Of a stretch of DNA of 64,000 nucleotides, positions 15,187-23,812 are shown piece by piece; positions within the stretch are counted from its first letter, which is position 1, and the number at the start of each line of letters is the position of its first letter. This DNA is from Paenibacillus alba (GTDB taxonomy: Bacteria > Bacillota > Bacilli > Paenibacillales > NBRC-103111): assembly GCF_013204855.1 (NCBI RefSeq), contig NZ_JABMKZ010000024.1:59032-123031 (forward strand), given 5' to 3'. A program made the translations under genes and the position numbers. The notes below the pieces were generated by a model. It was given only the letters and a program-made list of their open reading frames with translations. It searched no databases and was not told the DNA's origin.

Positions 15187-16026
15187 ATGAGCAAAATTAT
15201 CGCAATTACAGGAGCATCATCGGGTATCGGCTTGGCAACGGCTCAGAAATTCGCTGAATTAGGTTGGACGGTTTACGCTGGAACAAGACACGTAGAGAGG
15301 GATCAAGCTCTGCACGCCAAGCAGGCAAATCTTCACTTCATTGAAATGGAAGTTACAAGTCCGGCGTCGATGGATAAGGCTTTTGCTGAAATCGACAGGA
15401 GTGAGGGCCGGATTGATGTTCTGTTTTGCAATGCGGGCTTCGGCTTCCTTCGAGCGTTGGGCCAAGCCACGATGGAAGAAATCCATCAAGTTTTCGATAC
15501 GAATGTCTATGGCGTCATGCATACGATTCGTGCAGGTCTGCCGCTTCTGCGCAAATCCGCGAGCGGTCATCTTATTGCAACAACAAGTGTCGGCGGTTTA
15601 GTCGGGCAACCCTTCAATGAAATTTATTGCGCGGCAAAATTCGCCGTGGAAGGCTTATTGGAAAGCTTGGCTACTTATTACAAGCCTACCTTCAATATTG
15701 ATGTCACGCTGCTCGAGCCTGGTGCGATTGCAACTAACTTCAACAGCACGGTGCTTGGACATGTACAGCAAACCGGAGGTATTCTAGAAGATGAATACAA
15801 GCCGATGCTGACGCAGTATATGGATGCCTTCGCGAAGCGGAATGTTGTCCCTCAAACGTCGGAGTCCGTTGCCGATGTCATGGCGAAGCTCGTCGACATG
15901 GAGCCCAAGCCGCTCCGTATTCGAACTTCAGAAGCAGCCGACACCTTCGTTCAATACAAAGTAAGCCAAGACCCTACGGGTTTGGACGGCATGTTGAACA
16001 CGCGAAAGCAGCATTTGAACTTATAA
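15187..16026 (+). CDS. Short-chain dehydrogenase/reductase (SDR)
   Basis: A 279-residue classical NAD(P)-dependent oxidoreductase. The cofactor motif TGASSGIG is at 8-15, NAG at 82-84, and the catalytic triad is S134, Y147 and K151 (YCAAK). ARG-type residues after the first strand (GTRHVER) favour NADP. Substrate cannot be inferred. The gene follows the MarR regulator in the same direction, 160 bp downstream, with its own promoter and operator. The start is ATG after TTGGAGTGATC. A perfect 18-bp stem terminator follows. Closest named look-alike is B. subtilis YusZ, itself of unknown substrate. Confidence 0.92.
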   Translation: MSKIIAITGASSGIGLATAQKFAELGWTVYAGTRHVERDQALHAKQANLHFIEMEVTSPASMDKAFAEIDRSEGRIDVLFCNAGFGFLRALGQATMEEIHQVFDTNVYGVMHTIRAGLPLLRKSASGHLIATTSVGGLVGQPFNEIYCAAKFAVEGLLESLATYYKPTFNIDVTLLEPGAIATNFNSTVLGHVQQTGGILEDEYKPMLTQYMDAFAKRNVVPQTSESVADVMAKLVDMEPKPLRIRTSEAADTFVQYKVSQDPTGLDGMLNTRKQHLNL

Positions 16027-16034
16027 AGATTTAG

Positions 16035-16078
16035 AAGAACCTACCTTCATCCCTTTGGATGAAGGTAGGTTCTTTTGG
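16035..16078 (+). terminator. Strong terminator of the SDR gene
   Basis: A perfect 18-bp stem (AAGAACCTACCTTCATCC with its complement) closes a CTTT loop and ends in TTGGTTTC, 8 bases after the stop codon. Confidence 0.85.
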
Positions 16079-16100
16079 TTTCCGCATATGTGAGAGAAAA

Positions 16101-16279
16101 CCTGCTATTGTGCATCCTTTTGTGCTTGGAATAGCCTCTATTTGATAGATTCCTGCGATTGTGCAGGTTTTTACGGCTCATTTCTGATTTCGGGATGAAA
16201 ATGTTTGAAAAACCTGCTTTATCGCAGGCTTTTCCTCTTTTGAACCATTTCAAATGAAAAATGCCTGCACTTTTGCAGT
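16101..16279. repeat. Family A four-motif dyad element, copy A2
   Basis: Motifs start at 16101 (CCTGCTATTGTGCATC), 16152 (CCTGCGATTGTGCAGG), 16213 (CCTGCTTTATCGCAGG) and 16264 (CCTGCACTTTTGCAGT); offsets 0/51/112/163. The central spacer begins TTTTT and ends AAAAA, with CATTT and AAATG inside. The first spacer shares GCTTGGAATAGCCTC-like sequence with copy A4. Confidence 0.88.
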
Positions 16280-16438
16280 TTTCAGCCTATTTGCTGGTGG
16301 GATGGGCAGCTGTGAGAAATGCACACACACACAATTTCCCACAATGTTACGATAGGATGTCCATAATCTTTCGGTAAAGTGAAGAAGTAAGGGAAACACA
16401 TTCCCCACTATCACATATATCGAGAGGAGTTTTCTACC

Positions 16439-17227
16439 ATGAAAACACAAATCAAACGTTACACAAGTCGAGTAAGTCTTCTAGCCTTCGCCGCAACTAT
16501 GGCCTTCGGAGCAGTTGGCGCTTCTGCCGCTGATTCCAATACGGAAACAAAAGAACTTACTACGCTTACCGCAGCAAACACAACAACCAGTACAAGTTCC
16601 TTCCAAGTACAGGCAAGTGCAGCCAGCTTGTTGTTCCAACCCGCGCATCAAAGAAATTATTTGAAGCTCCTAGCCAGTACTTACGCTCCAGAAACTTTGA
16701 CGCAATGGAAACAGGCACTGGAGGATCGCAAACAAGCAGAGAACGAATTGCCGAAGATGGCCACTTTCCGAAGTGTAACCTTGAAAAATGTGGACGGTTC
16801 AGCAGTTAAAGATGATACTAAGGCCACTACTATTACTAGCGAGTCTGTTGTAGCCGGTGAAGCGATTCCTGCACTTCCAGCCATTGAACTGTCGGACAAA
16901 GATGCAAAACTTTCCCCTAGCGATACCATATTCATTAAAAGGTTGAACAGCGATGAATTGCCAAGTACGGAAGCTGTCCAAGCACTTCCATTTGAGGGCG
17001 TGACTTCGGGTGCTATAATGAAAGGTGAGCCTACAGAATCCTTTAAACGCCAGCAAAAGCTTGCCGAAGCCGTAGAAGCGGACGACGCGGCAACAATCAA
17101 AAGCTTGTTGCCTGAGCTGCTGAAAGATTACAAAAGCGAGACAGAGTCTATCCGTACGATGGCTGTAAAAATCAAAGAAGCAGCAGAAAAAGCAAAAGCA
17201 GAATCAACAGAAGAATCCAAAAAATAG
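16439..17227 (+). CDS. Secreted protein of unknown function
   Basis: Not recognised as a named family. The 262-residue product has a Sec signal peptide (about 1-30, ending GAVGASAAD) and a Thr/Ser-rich low-complexity segment at about 33-55. A mostly helical body contains ASLLFQPAHQRNYLKLLASTYAPETL (about 62-88). The tail is Lys/Glu/Ala-rich (KIKEAAEKAKAESTEE) and likely coiled coil. No cell-wall anchor, lipobox or catalytic motif is visible. Start ATG follows AGAGGAG. It lies just before a two-component system in the same direction but is separated from it by a terminator. An extracytoplasmic chaperone-like or signalling role is only a guess. Confidence 0.75.
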   Translation: MKTQIKRYTSRVSLLAFAATMAFGAVGASAADSNTETKELTTLTAANTTTSTSSFQVQASAASLLFQPAHQRNYLKLLASTYAPETLTQWKQALEDRKQAENELPKMATFRSVTLKNVDGSAVKDDTKATTITSESVVAGEAIPALPAIELSDKDAKLSPSDTIFIKRLNSDELPSTEAVQALPFEGVTSGAIMKGEPTESFKRQQKLAEAVEADDAATIKSLLPELLKDYKSETESIRTMAVKIKEAAEKAKAESTEESKK

Positions 17228-17249
17228 ATGAAATCGGCTGTACGAATCC

Positions 17250-17291
17250 GGTGGAACCGCGCGCAAAAACTGCGAACGGCTCCACCTTTTC
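17250..17291 (+). terminator. Terminator of the secreted protein gene
   Basis: Arms GGTGGAACCG and CGGCTCCACC close a 17-base loop and are followed by TTTTCC, about 20 bases after the stop. Confidence 0.75.
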
Positions 17292-17324
17292 CCCATCGCA
17301 GACAGAGAAGAAGGAGAAACGATT

Positions 17325-18023
17325 ATGTATCACATTTATTTAGTGGAAGATGAAGAACATCTAAGAGGATTATTAGCCGCTTACTTGGAGAAAGAGGGGT
17401 GGCAAGTGCGTTCGTTCGCTGATGGAACATCGGCAAGATCAGCTATCGCAGAGCGGCCGGACTTGTGGGTCCTCGATATTATGCTTCCCGGCGTAGACGG
17501 GTATCAGCTGATGCGGGAGATTAAAGCCGATCAGCCGACGCAGCCTGTTATCTTCATATCCGCTCGTGATGCGGATATTGACCGGATTATCGGTCTTGAG
17601 CTTGGGAGTGATGATTACTTGGCCAAGCCTTTTCTTCCTCGCGAGCTTGTAATTCGTACGCGCAAGCTGTTGGAGCGCGTATACGGCGGGCATTATGCGG
17701 CGGGCAAGGCAACAGCCTCTCAAGAACGGCGCTCCAAGCTGACGTTAGCTTCCTATTTGATCGATGAGCAAGCTCGCACGGTGACAGATGAGCAGGGCAG
17801 CAAATTAGAGCTGACTTCCAAAGAGTTTGAACTGCTGCTTTACTTCATTAATCACCATGGGCAAGTTCTAGAACGTGAACAAGTGTTGACAGCGGTATGG
17901 GGAATGGATTACTTCGGAACGGATCGGGTCGTTGATGATTTGGTGCGCAGAATTCGCCGCAAGCTGCCGGATTTGCGCTTAGAAACCGTATATGGGTACG
18001 GATACAGGATGGTGAAAGCATGA
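17325..18023 (+). CDS. OmpR/PhoB-family response regulator
   Basis: A 232-residue two-component regulator. The receiver has E8/D9, phosphoacceptor D51 in LWVLDIMLP, and a LAKPF loop. The C-terminal winged-helix domain (about 138-232) carries LTSKEFELLLYFINHHGQVLERE and ends TVYGYGYRMV. Its stop overlaps the start of the kinase gene by 4 bp. The start ATG follows AGAAGGAGAAA. Targets are unknown; the secreted protein gene just upstream is a plausible candidate because of adjacency only. Confidence 0.92.
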   Translation: MYHIYLVEDEEHLRGLLAAYLEKEGWQVRSFADGTSARSAIAERPDLWVLDIMLPGVDGYQLMREIKADQPTQPVIFISARDADIDRIIGLELGSDDYLAKPFLPRELVIRTRKLLERVYGGHYAAGKATASQERRSKLTLASYLIDEQARTVTDEQGSKLELTSKEFELLLYFINHHGQVLEREQVLTAVWGMDYFGTDRVVDDLVRRIRRKLPDLRLETVYGYGYRMVKA

Positions 18024-19591
18024 AACTTAATCTCGTGCAGTGGCCGCTGGCTCTTAAACTTTGGGGAGCATTCGCCGCGTTAACGTTATTCATTTTTACA
18101 CTTCTCGCACTTCTGCTGCCTTGGACTTTAAAAGGCTTCTTCACCGAGCAGCTTTATGACATTTTATTTGATACGCAAAGCGGCCTCAAAATGGAAACTA
18201 CTACGTTAACAGCAGCGCAGACTTCCGTCATGCCTGCCTTGCCTTTATCGTCCTTCTCCAGGACGACTTCGAGGGCTCAGCCCATGATCTCTGACGAAAA
18301 TGGCATTCTGCTTGTCCCCCGAGTAGAGATGGGGACAGCAGTGGCTGGCATTTCGGCTGATTCCACGCTGGCCACACAAACGATGGCACCGCTAACTGGC
18401 ACATGGAGCGGTCCGTCCATCCGCCATTTCATGATAAGCGGAACCGCACTCGAGCAGACGATCAGCTCCACTACCACAGTCCAAGAACCTTTTATGCAAG
18501 CTATGGAGAAAGACGCAATGGCTCAGATGATTCCTGTCGAAAAATACACCCGCAGTATTGACAACAAAAGCATTTTCTACGTCATTCGCAAAGAACAGTT
18601 TCAAGGGCAGCCGAACTTTATCGTGTCTTATGCCTGGGGCAATTATCGCAATGATCTGGTCATGACCATGTTCGGCAGACTGATGCTGATGATGGTCGGA
18701 CTTATCGTCATTAGCTGGCTCCCTTGTTTGCTGCTGGCTCGTTACTTCACACGCCCGCTCATTCAAATGGAGCGCCATGTGGGACGCATGGCTGAACGCG
18801 ATTGGCATGAACCCATCGAAACCGGTCGCAAAGATGAGATTGGCCGCCTTGCCAAAGCGATCGAATCCATGCGCCAGCGCCTCGTGCGGCAGGATCATGC
18901 CCAGCAGTTTTTCCTGCAGCATACCTCGCATGAGTTGAAAACGCCTGTCATGGTCATACGCAGCTACGCGCAATCGATTCAAGACGGCGTCTTCCCGAAG
19001 GGAACCCTGAGCGACAGTGTGGGTGTTATTATGAAAGAGGGCGAGCGGCTGGAAAAGCGTATTCGCGATCTGCTGCTCCTGAATAAGCTGAACTATGTGA
19101 CCGCAAGGGATAAACCTTTCAAAGCCTTCGACATTCAAACCGTCATTGAAGATGTTGTAGAGCGGCTGCGCTATCGCCGTCCTGAAGTCGAATGGGAGAT
19201 GGATCTCGCCCCGTCTACCCAGCTGGTGGGTGATCAAGAGCAATGGAAAATTGCTTTGGAAAACTTGCTCGACAACCAGCTTCGCTATGCCAAAAGCCGT
19301 ATTCAGATCCTAGTAACCGCGCATGAGCATGCGGTAAAAGGAAGCTTCCAGCTCTCAGAGCTGCGAATGAGCAATGACGGCCCGCTTCTGGATCAATCCA
19401 TCGCGGACAACATGTTTGAGCCTTTCCGCTCAGGCGGAGACGGTCAATTCGGCCTCGGACTAGCGATTGTGAAGCAAATTATGGATCACCATGGCATGTC
19501 CATTTACGCTGAGAATGATCGAAACGGCGTTTCGTTCTATATTGCGCCTGCTCAGCAGAACCCTAATAAAAAAGATCAGAACGCATCATAG
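18020..19591 (+). CDS. Membrane sensor histidine kinase (HAMP-HisKA)
   Basis: A 523-residue kinase with transmembrane helices at about 16-36 and 219-241. Between them is an extracytoplasmic region of about 180 residues without a recognised fold. HAMP follows (RPLIQMERHVGRMAERDW). The phosphoacceptor His lies near residue 304 in HTSHELKTPVMVI. The ATPase part has N box LENLLDNQLRYAK and GDGQFGLGLAIVKQI. It pairs with the overlapping response regulator. The signal is unknown; kinases of this build often sense envelope stress. Confidence 0.92.
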   Translation: MKLNLVQWPLALKLWGAFAALTLFIFTLLALLLPWTLKGFFTEQLYDILFDTQSGLKMETTTLTAAQTSVMPALPLSSFSRTTSRAQPMISDENGILLVPRVEMGTAVAGISADSTLATQTMAPLTGTWSGPSIRHFMISGTALEQTISSTTTVQEPFMQAMEKDAMAQMIPVEKYTRSIDNKSIFYVIRKEQFQGQPNFIVSYAWGNYRNDLVMTMFGRLMLMMVGLIVISWLPCLLLARYFTRPLIQMERHVGRMAERDWHEPIETGRKDEIGRLAKAIESMRQRLVRQDHAQQFFLQHTSHELKTPVMVIRSYAQSIQDGVFPKGTLSDSVGVIMKEGERLEKRIRDLLLLNKLNYVTARDKPFKAFDIQTVIEDVVERLRYRRPEVEWEMDLAPSTQLVGDQEQWKIALENLLDNQLRYAKSRIQILVTAHEHAVKGSFQLSELRMSNDGPLLDQSIADNMFEPFRSGGDGQFGLGLAIVKQIMDHHGMSIYAENDRNGVSFYIAPAQQNPNKKDQNAS

Positions 19592-19598
19592 ACTATGG

Positions 19599-19645
19599 CG
19601 TGCTGCCTCTTTGCTGGCTTAGAGCAAAGGAGCAGCACGTTTTTA
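19599..19645. terminator. Bidirectional terminator
   Basis: CGTGCTGCCTCTTTGCT (19599-19615) pairs with AGCAAAGGAGCAGCACG (19623-19639), followed by TTTTTATTT. It lies between convergent genes (kinase on plus, membrane protein on minus) and its end touches the stop of the latter. Confidence 0.8.
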
Positions 19646-20248
19646 TTTGCTGACCCTTCCTAAATAAAATCCGCCTAAAAAAATCGTCAAAATCAAAATA
19701 AAATGCAGCAAAAACCAGCCTAATCTTCCATATTGCAACCACTCATGGTGAATGGACTTCCGGCTTTCTACCGGTATGACCATGCCTCCTACCCATTCAA
19801 AAACAAGCAGGTAAATCCACCACCAGGTGTAAGAATCCCAAACGTCCCAAAATTTCACGTAGTGAATAAGCTCCGTTTTATGCAAAGCCAACGTTTCCCC
19901 CAACATGCCGACATGCACCATAACCCAGTAAAATGGAATTTTCCAAGCCCACATAGCAGGACTAAACCTCACACCAAGCAAAACGAAAAAGGAGAATACA
20001 GCAATAATCGTCGTTATTGGCATGGGTGATAAGCTCGGAAATAGTCGAATCGGAAAGCTGTAGAGTCCTGTTTCTACGAAGACATAACAAAGAATCACAC
20101 TGACGACAGCACTCATAAGAAAAAGGACGCTGTATCTTTTCCAGTTATGACGCATGATTAGCAAAGATCCAATAAGTGTAAGTGTTGTGAATATCAGCTC
20201 AATCAGAGAATCGGTATCAGTGAAATTAAGCATCCTAAAGATCATCAC
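19643..20248 (-). CDS. CBO0543-like integral membrane protein
   Basis: A 201-residue protein with about six hydrophobic segments and tryptophan-rich loops (VKFWDVWDSYTWWWIYLLVFEWVGGM). It resembles the uncharacterised CBO0543 family of spore-formers, like the neighbouring divergent gene, but is longer and more diverged. No catalytic motif is visible. The start ATG at 20248 has only a weak ribosome site; a nearby internal ATG (MLNFTDTD, residue 6) is an alternative. It ends at a bidirectional terminator. Confidence 0.65.
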   Translation of the reverse strand: MMIFRMLNFTDTDSLIELIFTTLTLIGSLLIMRHNWKRYSVLFLMSAVVSVILCYVFVETGLYSFPIRLFPSLSPMPITTIIAVFSFFVLLGVRFSPAMWAWKIPFYWVMVHVGMLGETLALHKTELIHYVKFWDVWDSYTWWWIYLLVFEWVGGMVIPVESRKSIHHEWLQYGRLGWFLLHFILILTIFLGGFYLGRVSK

Positions 20249-20397
20249 TTTCGTTCAGAGATACTACAGTATCCGCATATTTTTCCATTTTAATCCAATT
20301 ATTTGGTTGACCTCGAATTATTTCCCATAAATATGGAAAAAGTAGTATACGCAGAACGATTTCGAGGGGGAGCATTACTATTCATATCATCATATGC

Positions 20398-20880
20398 ATG
20401 TGGGTATTAGCAGCGGCTTGGCGCTGGGGGGACTGGAAGCAATTCAAACAGTACTACCCAACGATGTTGTACATCTCTTGTTTAAAGCTTCTCTATGAGC
20501 TTTTTTCCCATGAAGCGCATTATGAATGGCATTTAGAGCCCGATTTTTTCTTAAACTATACCGGCACCGTGCTGCTCCATACCTTCCTCATCTATCCTTT
20601 AACAGCATTTCTCTTTCTCTCCAACTTCCCAATGACAAATACATTATCGAAAATGTCGCATATCCTCAAATGGACACTGATGTATATCATCATTGAATTG
20701 CTGGGCTACAAACTGGGGAGAATTACCTATCATGCTGGCTGGAATGGCTGGTGGTCGTTGGTTTTTGATCTCAATATGTTTGTTATGCTTCGATTGCATT
20801 ATATCCACCTCCTATGGGCCATGCTGCTTTCCTTGCTATGCACCCTTTTTTACCTCTTCTATTTTGGTTACTTGTATTAG
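20398..20880 (+). CDS. CBO0543 family membrane protein
   Basis: The product (160 residues from the first ATG) shows the pattern AWRWGDWKQFKQYYPTMLY followed by several hydrophobic segments, as in the CBO0543 family of uncharacterised Bacillota membrane proteins. The family usually has a longer first helix, and the only good ribosome site (GAGGGGG at 20364-20370) lies 27 bases before the ATG. In-frame ATT codons at 20374 and 20380 fit that site better, so translation may begin there (Ile-Thr-Ile-His...). The gene is divergent from another CBO0543-like gene. Function unknown. Confidence 0.75.
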   Translation: MWVLAAAWRWGDWKQFKQYYPTMLYISCLKLLYELFSHEAHYEWHLEPDFFLNYTGTVLLHTFLIYPLTAFLFLSNFPMTNTLSKMSHILKWTLMYIIIELLGYKLGRITYHAGWNGWWSLVFDLNMFVMLRLHYIHLLWAMLLSLLCTLFYLFYFGYLY

Positions 20881-20905
20881 TTAAACTCGCCAAAAGATCA
20901 ACGTG

Positions 20906-20954
20906 AAAAGGCCGTCTCTCTGGCAGTTTAATACTGCTGAAGAAACAGCCTTGG
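20906..20954 (-). terminator. Terminator of the siderophore-binding lipoprotein gene
   Basis: On the minus strand the arms AAGGCUGUUUCUUCAGCAG and CUGCCAGAGAGACGGCCUU pair with several G-U wobbles and end in UUUUC, about 15 bases after the stop. The wobbles work only in the minus-strand transcript. Confidence 0.7.
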
Positions 20955-20966
20955 CGGCGGCGAACC

Positions 20967-21959
20967 TTATTTTACAAGCGCAGCAAGCACATCATCGATC
21001 TTCTTGCCATCAGCGATCGGACCGCTTTTCATCCACGTTTCAAAGTTCACTTGATACACATGTCCTTTTTTGACTGCCGGAAGACTCTGCCACAGCGGAT
21101 TGGCCAGCAATTCCTTCGTCTTCTCCTCGGCTCCTGTATCCGTTGTAATAAAGATATGATCAGCATCCAGCTGCGGGATCATTTCCATGGATAACGGCAC
21201 GACTTTCCCATTTTTGTCCAAAATTAATTCCTTGACAAGCTTCGACGGCGCAAGCCCCAGATCTTGATAAACAACAGGTCCGGCATAACCCGGGCCGCCA
21301 TAAAGACGAAGTTCTTTCGTGTGAACACGAACGATGGCAATCGTCTGGTCGCCAATCTTTTGTTTGATGGCAGCTCCGGCCTGCTTGGCTCTCTGGTCAT
21401 AGTTCTCAATGACATCCTTCGCTTTATCTGGCTTGCTGAATAGATCCCCTAGGGTGCGAATAGTCGCTCTCCAATCTGCTCTCGCATCCTTGAAGGCGTA
21501 CATCGGAGCGACCTTGGAAAATTGGCCGTACCTTTTCTCGTCATACACATTTTCCAAAATGAGATCAGGCGCCGCTTCTAGAACAGCCTCTACACTCCCG
21601 CTCACATCGATGGACGGTATCGAAAGGCCAAGATAGTCCTGCCCGCTCCACGTTCCGATCTTAGATTGCTTGAAGGGTTGAATGCCTAACGACAGCAGCT
21701 CGTCCTCCAGATAAATACCAAGAATACGCTTGGGATCAGCAGGAATCTTCACTTCATGACCGATTTCATCCTTAACGGTCTTCTCTTGAGCTGCAGGCTT
21801 GGCAGATGCCGTTTCCTTCGCAGTACTGCTTGGGCTGACTGTCGCTGTGCCCGCGCTGCCTCCCGATGCAGAATTCGTATTCTTTGACCCACACCCTGCA
21901 ACGGATACCCCTAATGTGACAGCCAATACCCCCATCATCCATAAACGAGATTTGCTCAT
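20967..21959 (-). CDS. Iron-siderophore ABC transporter substrate-binding lipoprotein
   Basis: An extracellular binding protein of the FecB/FeuA type that hands ferric siderophores to an ABC permease. It has a signal peptide with lipobox VAGC (from the start at 21959), an Ala/Ser/Thr linker, then the family pattern: TVKDEIGHEVKIPADPKRILGI, ...EAAPDLILEN..., and a C-terminal VKKGHVYQVNFETWMKSG. The ATG at 21959 is chosen because AAGGAG lies 11 bases upstream; an upstream in-frame ATG at 21983 has none. A Fur box at 21987-22001 precedes it. No permease or ATPase is adjacent, so it probably serves a transporter encoded elsewhere, possibly the one at 54-56 kb. Confidence 0.9.
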   Translation of the reverse strand: MSKSRLWMMGVLAVTLGVSVAGCGSKNTNSASGGSAGTATVSPSSTAKETASAKPAAQEKTVKDEIGHEVKIPADPKRILGIYLEDELLSLGIQPFKQSKIGTWSGQDYLGLSIPSIDVSGSVEAVLEAAPDLILENVYDEKRYGQFSKVAPMYAFKDARADWRATIRTLGDLFSKPDKAKDVIENYDQRAKQAGAAIKQKIGDQTIAIVRVHTKELRLYGGPGYAGPVVYQDLGLAPSKLVKELILDKNGKVVPLSMEMIPQLDADHIFITTDTGAEEKTKELLANPLWQSLPAVKKGHVYQVNFETWMKSGPIADGKKIDDVLAALVK

Positions 21960-21986
21960 ATCTATTACCACTCCTTGCGCCATTAC

Positions 21987-22001
21987 TGAGAATCGTTATC
22001 A
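21987..22001. promoter_or_regulatory. Predicted Fur box
   Basis: TGAGAATCGTTATCA matches the Bacillus 7-1-7 Fur site TGATAATNATTATCA at 12 of 14 defined positions. It lies 28 bp upstream of the siderophore-binding lipoprotein start. Confidence 0.75.
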
Positions 22002-22072
22002 ATTGTATCGTAACCCTCCTAGGCTGCCAAGGACAAAACCGTTCATTCAGATGGACAATTGTGACATCCAGC

Positions 22073-23686
22073 CTATCCCAAGAAACGCAACGCTTCCTCA
22101 ATCTTCATGGAATTCATCAAAATGCCGCTGCTCATCCATGTATAATAATCCGCACGGTAGACGTTCCCTTGCTTCACTGCCGGAATCTCCTGCCAGCCTC
22201 GGCTGTCCATCACCGTCTGTGCCTTCTCTTCACATCCAGGATCAACGACAAGCAGCAGCCGATCTGCATCGAGCTGTGACAAGAGCGGCATGGACACGCT
22301 GGCCCAGTAGTCATCCCAAGCCAATCTGCGCACAAGACTTGGGGCCTTCAGTCCCAAATCTCCGTACAGCACTGGTGCCGTATACGAATGCATCGACCCG
22401 CCATACAAACGAATTTGATCCGCGTGGATTCGCAGCAAGGCAACCGTTTGCTCGCCGATAGCTGCTCTGATCTGTCGCGCTGCTTCTTTGCATTTGTGCT
22501 CATAACGGAGAAGCACCTCGTCCAACGCCTCTGATTTGCCCAGCAAACCAGCGATTTCCCCCAAAACGCGCCTCCACTCCTGCTTGTAAGGGATGGTGAA
22601 GGTTGGTGCGATTCGATTCAGCATTCTGTCCAGCTTAGGATCAATGTACTGGCTGCAAAGAATCAGATCCGGCTCAATTTGCAGCAGTTGGCTCAAATTA
22701 CGGTCGCCTAACTCGGCCTCCTGCTCTCCTAAATGAATGGATCTTCGCAATTTCGCCGCCAAGGGATGCGCCCTATCAATCATGGACGTGTAAGGGATAA
22801 CCCCTAGTGCGAGCATATGGTCTAGATACGGCGAGAATAGGCATGCCACGTGATTTCTTTGTTTATCGATATAGGCTGACGGCGACATCCCGACCTCTTG
22901 TTTGAATTTGCGGCTGAAATAATACTGTTCTCCATAGCCGGCGTATTCCGCAATCCAGCCAATTGACGCTTGACCGCGAATCAGCTCCCGTTTCGCATGA
23001 TTGATGCGAATGTTCGTCAAATATTCACCCAGCGTCTTGCCCGTCTCTTTCCTAAATAAACGAGAGAAATATTCCGGGCTCATGCCAGCCATTTCCGCAA
23101 GCTTATCTCTTGTAAGATTGTCCTGGAAATGACGCTCCATATAGTCGATTATCCGGGTAATTCGCTCCTTCGCTTGTCCGGCAGCTTCGTTGCCCAGATC
23201 TTTCATCACCCAGTAAAGGAGCTCTTGAAAAACAACATTCAAACGGAATCGTTCGACACGTTCCTCACTATCGCGCTCCATATAGAGCCGTTTGGCGAGA
23301 TCTACTGCTTGAGCGAGCGAATGTTCAGGGATACCGCCGCACCATACTTTGTCACTTTGGCCCACATCCCCCCATAAGCCTACCGTCTTCTGATCGTAAG
23401 GAGCAGCCTCGAAGGTGAAATCGTACCACGCCAGTCCTTCCCCCGTGCTCAAGCTGGCAGCCGTATACGTCCCCGGCCGCAGCAGACAACAGCTCCCTCG
23501 TTGAAGGGGAATCCACTCGCCATCGACCATGCATTTGCCTTCACCACCTATGACAAGCAGCATTCTGTAGACTTCCGGGATCTGCAGCTTGATGGATCCA
23601 TCCGTGTCCAAACGATGATAGTGAATCTGAAGCAGCCTAAGCGCCACTTCATCCAGCGGCAGCCATCTTGCTAAAGCCTCATTCAT
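22073..23686 (-). CDS. Btr-like AraC regulator fused to a siderophore-binding domain
   Basis: A 537-residue protein with the build of B. subtilis Btr, which activates siderophore uptake genes when it binds the ferric siderophore. The N-terminal 150 residues are cupin-like (PGTYTAASLS, WYDFTFEA). The AraC helix-turn-helix pair spans about 165-265, with LAEMAGMSPEYFSRLFRKETG and IAEYAGYGEQYYFSRKFKQEVG. The remaining 270 residues resemble the periplasmic-binding fold of FeuA, ending MSSGILMNSMKIEEALRFL. It lies directly upstream of the binding-protein gene in the same direction, so that gene is the expected target. A paralogue lies at 51427. Confidence 0.9.
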   Translation of the reverse strand: MNEALARWLPLDEVALRLLQIHYHRLDTDGSIKLQIPEVYRMLLVIGGEGKCMVDGEWIPLQRGSCCLLRPGTYTAASLSTGEGLAWYDFTFEAAPYDQKTVGLWGDVGQSDKVWCGGIPEHSLAQAVDLAKRLYMERDSEERVERFRLNVVFQELLYWVMKDLGNEAAGQAKERITRIIDYMERHFQDNLTRDKLAEMAGMSPEYFSRLFRKETGKTLGEYLTNIRINHAKRELIRGQASIGWIAEYAGYGEQYYFSRKFKQEVGMSPSAYIDKQRNHVACLFSPYLDHMLALGVIPYTSMIDRAHPLAAKLRRSIHLGEQEAELGDRNLSQLLQIEPDLILCSQYIDPKLDRMLNRIAPTFTIPYKQEWRRVLGEIAGLLGKSEALDEVLLRYEHKCKEAARQIRAAIGEQTVALLRIHADQIRLYGGSMHSYTAPVLYGDLGLKAPSLVRRLAWDDYWASVSMPLLSQLDADRLLLVVDPGCEEKAQTVMDSRGWQEIPAVKQGNVYRADYYTWMSSGILMNSMKIEEALRFLG

Positions 23687-23761
23687 CGCTGATCCCTCGT
23701 TTCCTTCTGTCTTTTGCCTTAGCGTAGCACAAAACGGCTATTCGTGCGTTCTCAATCATGC

Positions 23762-23798
23762 AAAAAAACCGATATCGATTTCATCGACACCGGTTTCT
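23762..23798 (-). terminator. Terminator of the ThuA-like gene
   Basis: On the minus strand AAACCGGTGTCGAT and ATCGATATCGGTTT pair around a GAA loop and run into seven U residues, about 15 bases after the stop. Confidence 0.85.
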
Positions 23799-23812
23799 GC
23801 AAGCCCTATAGA

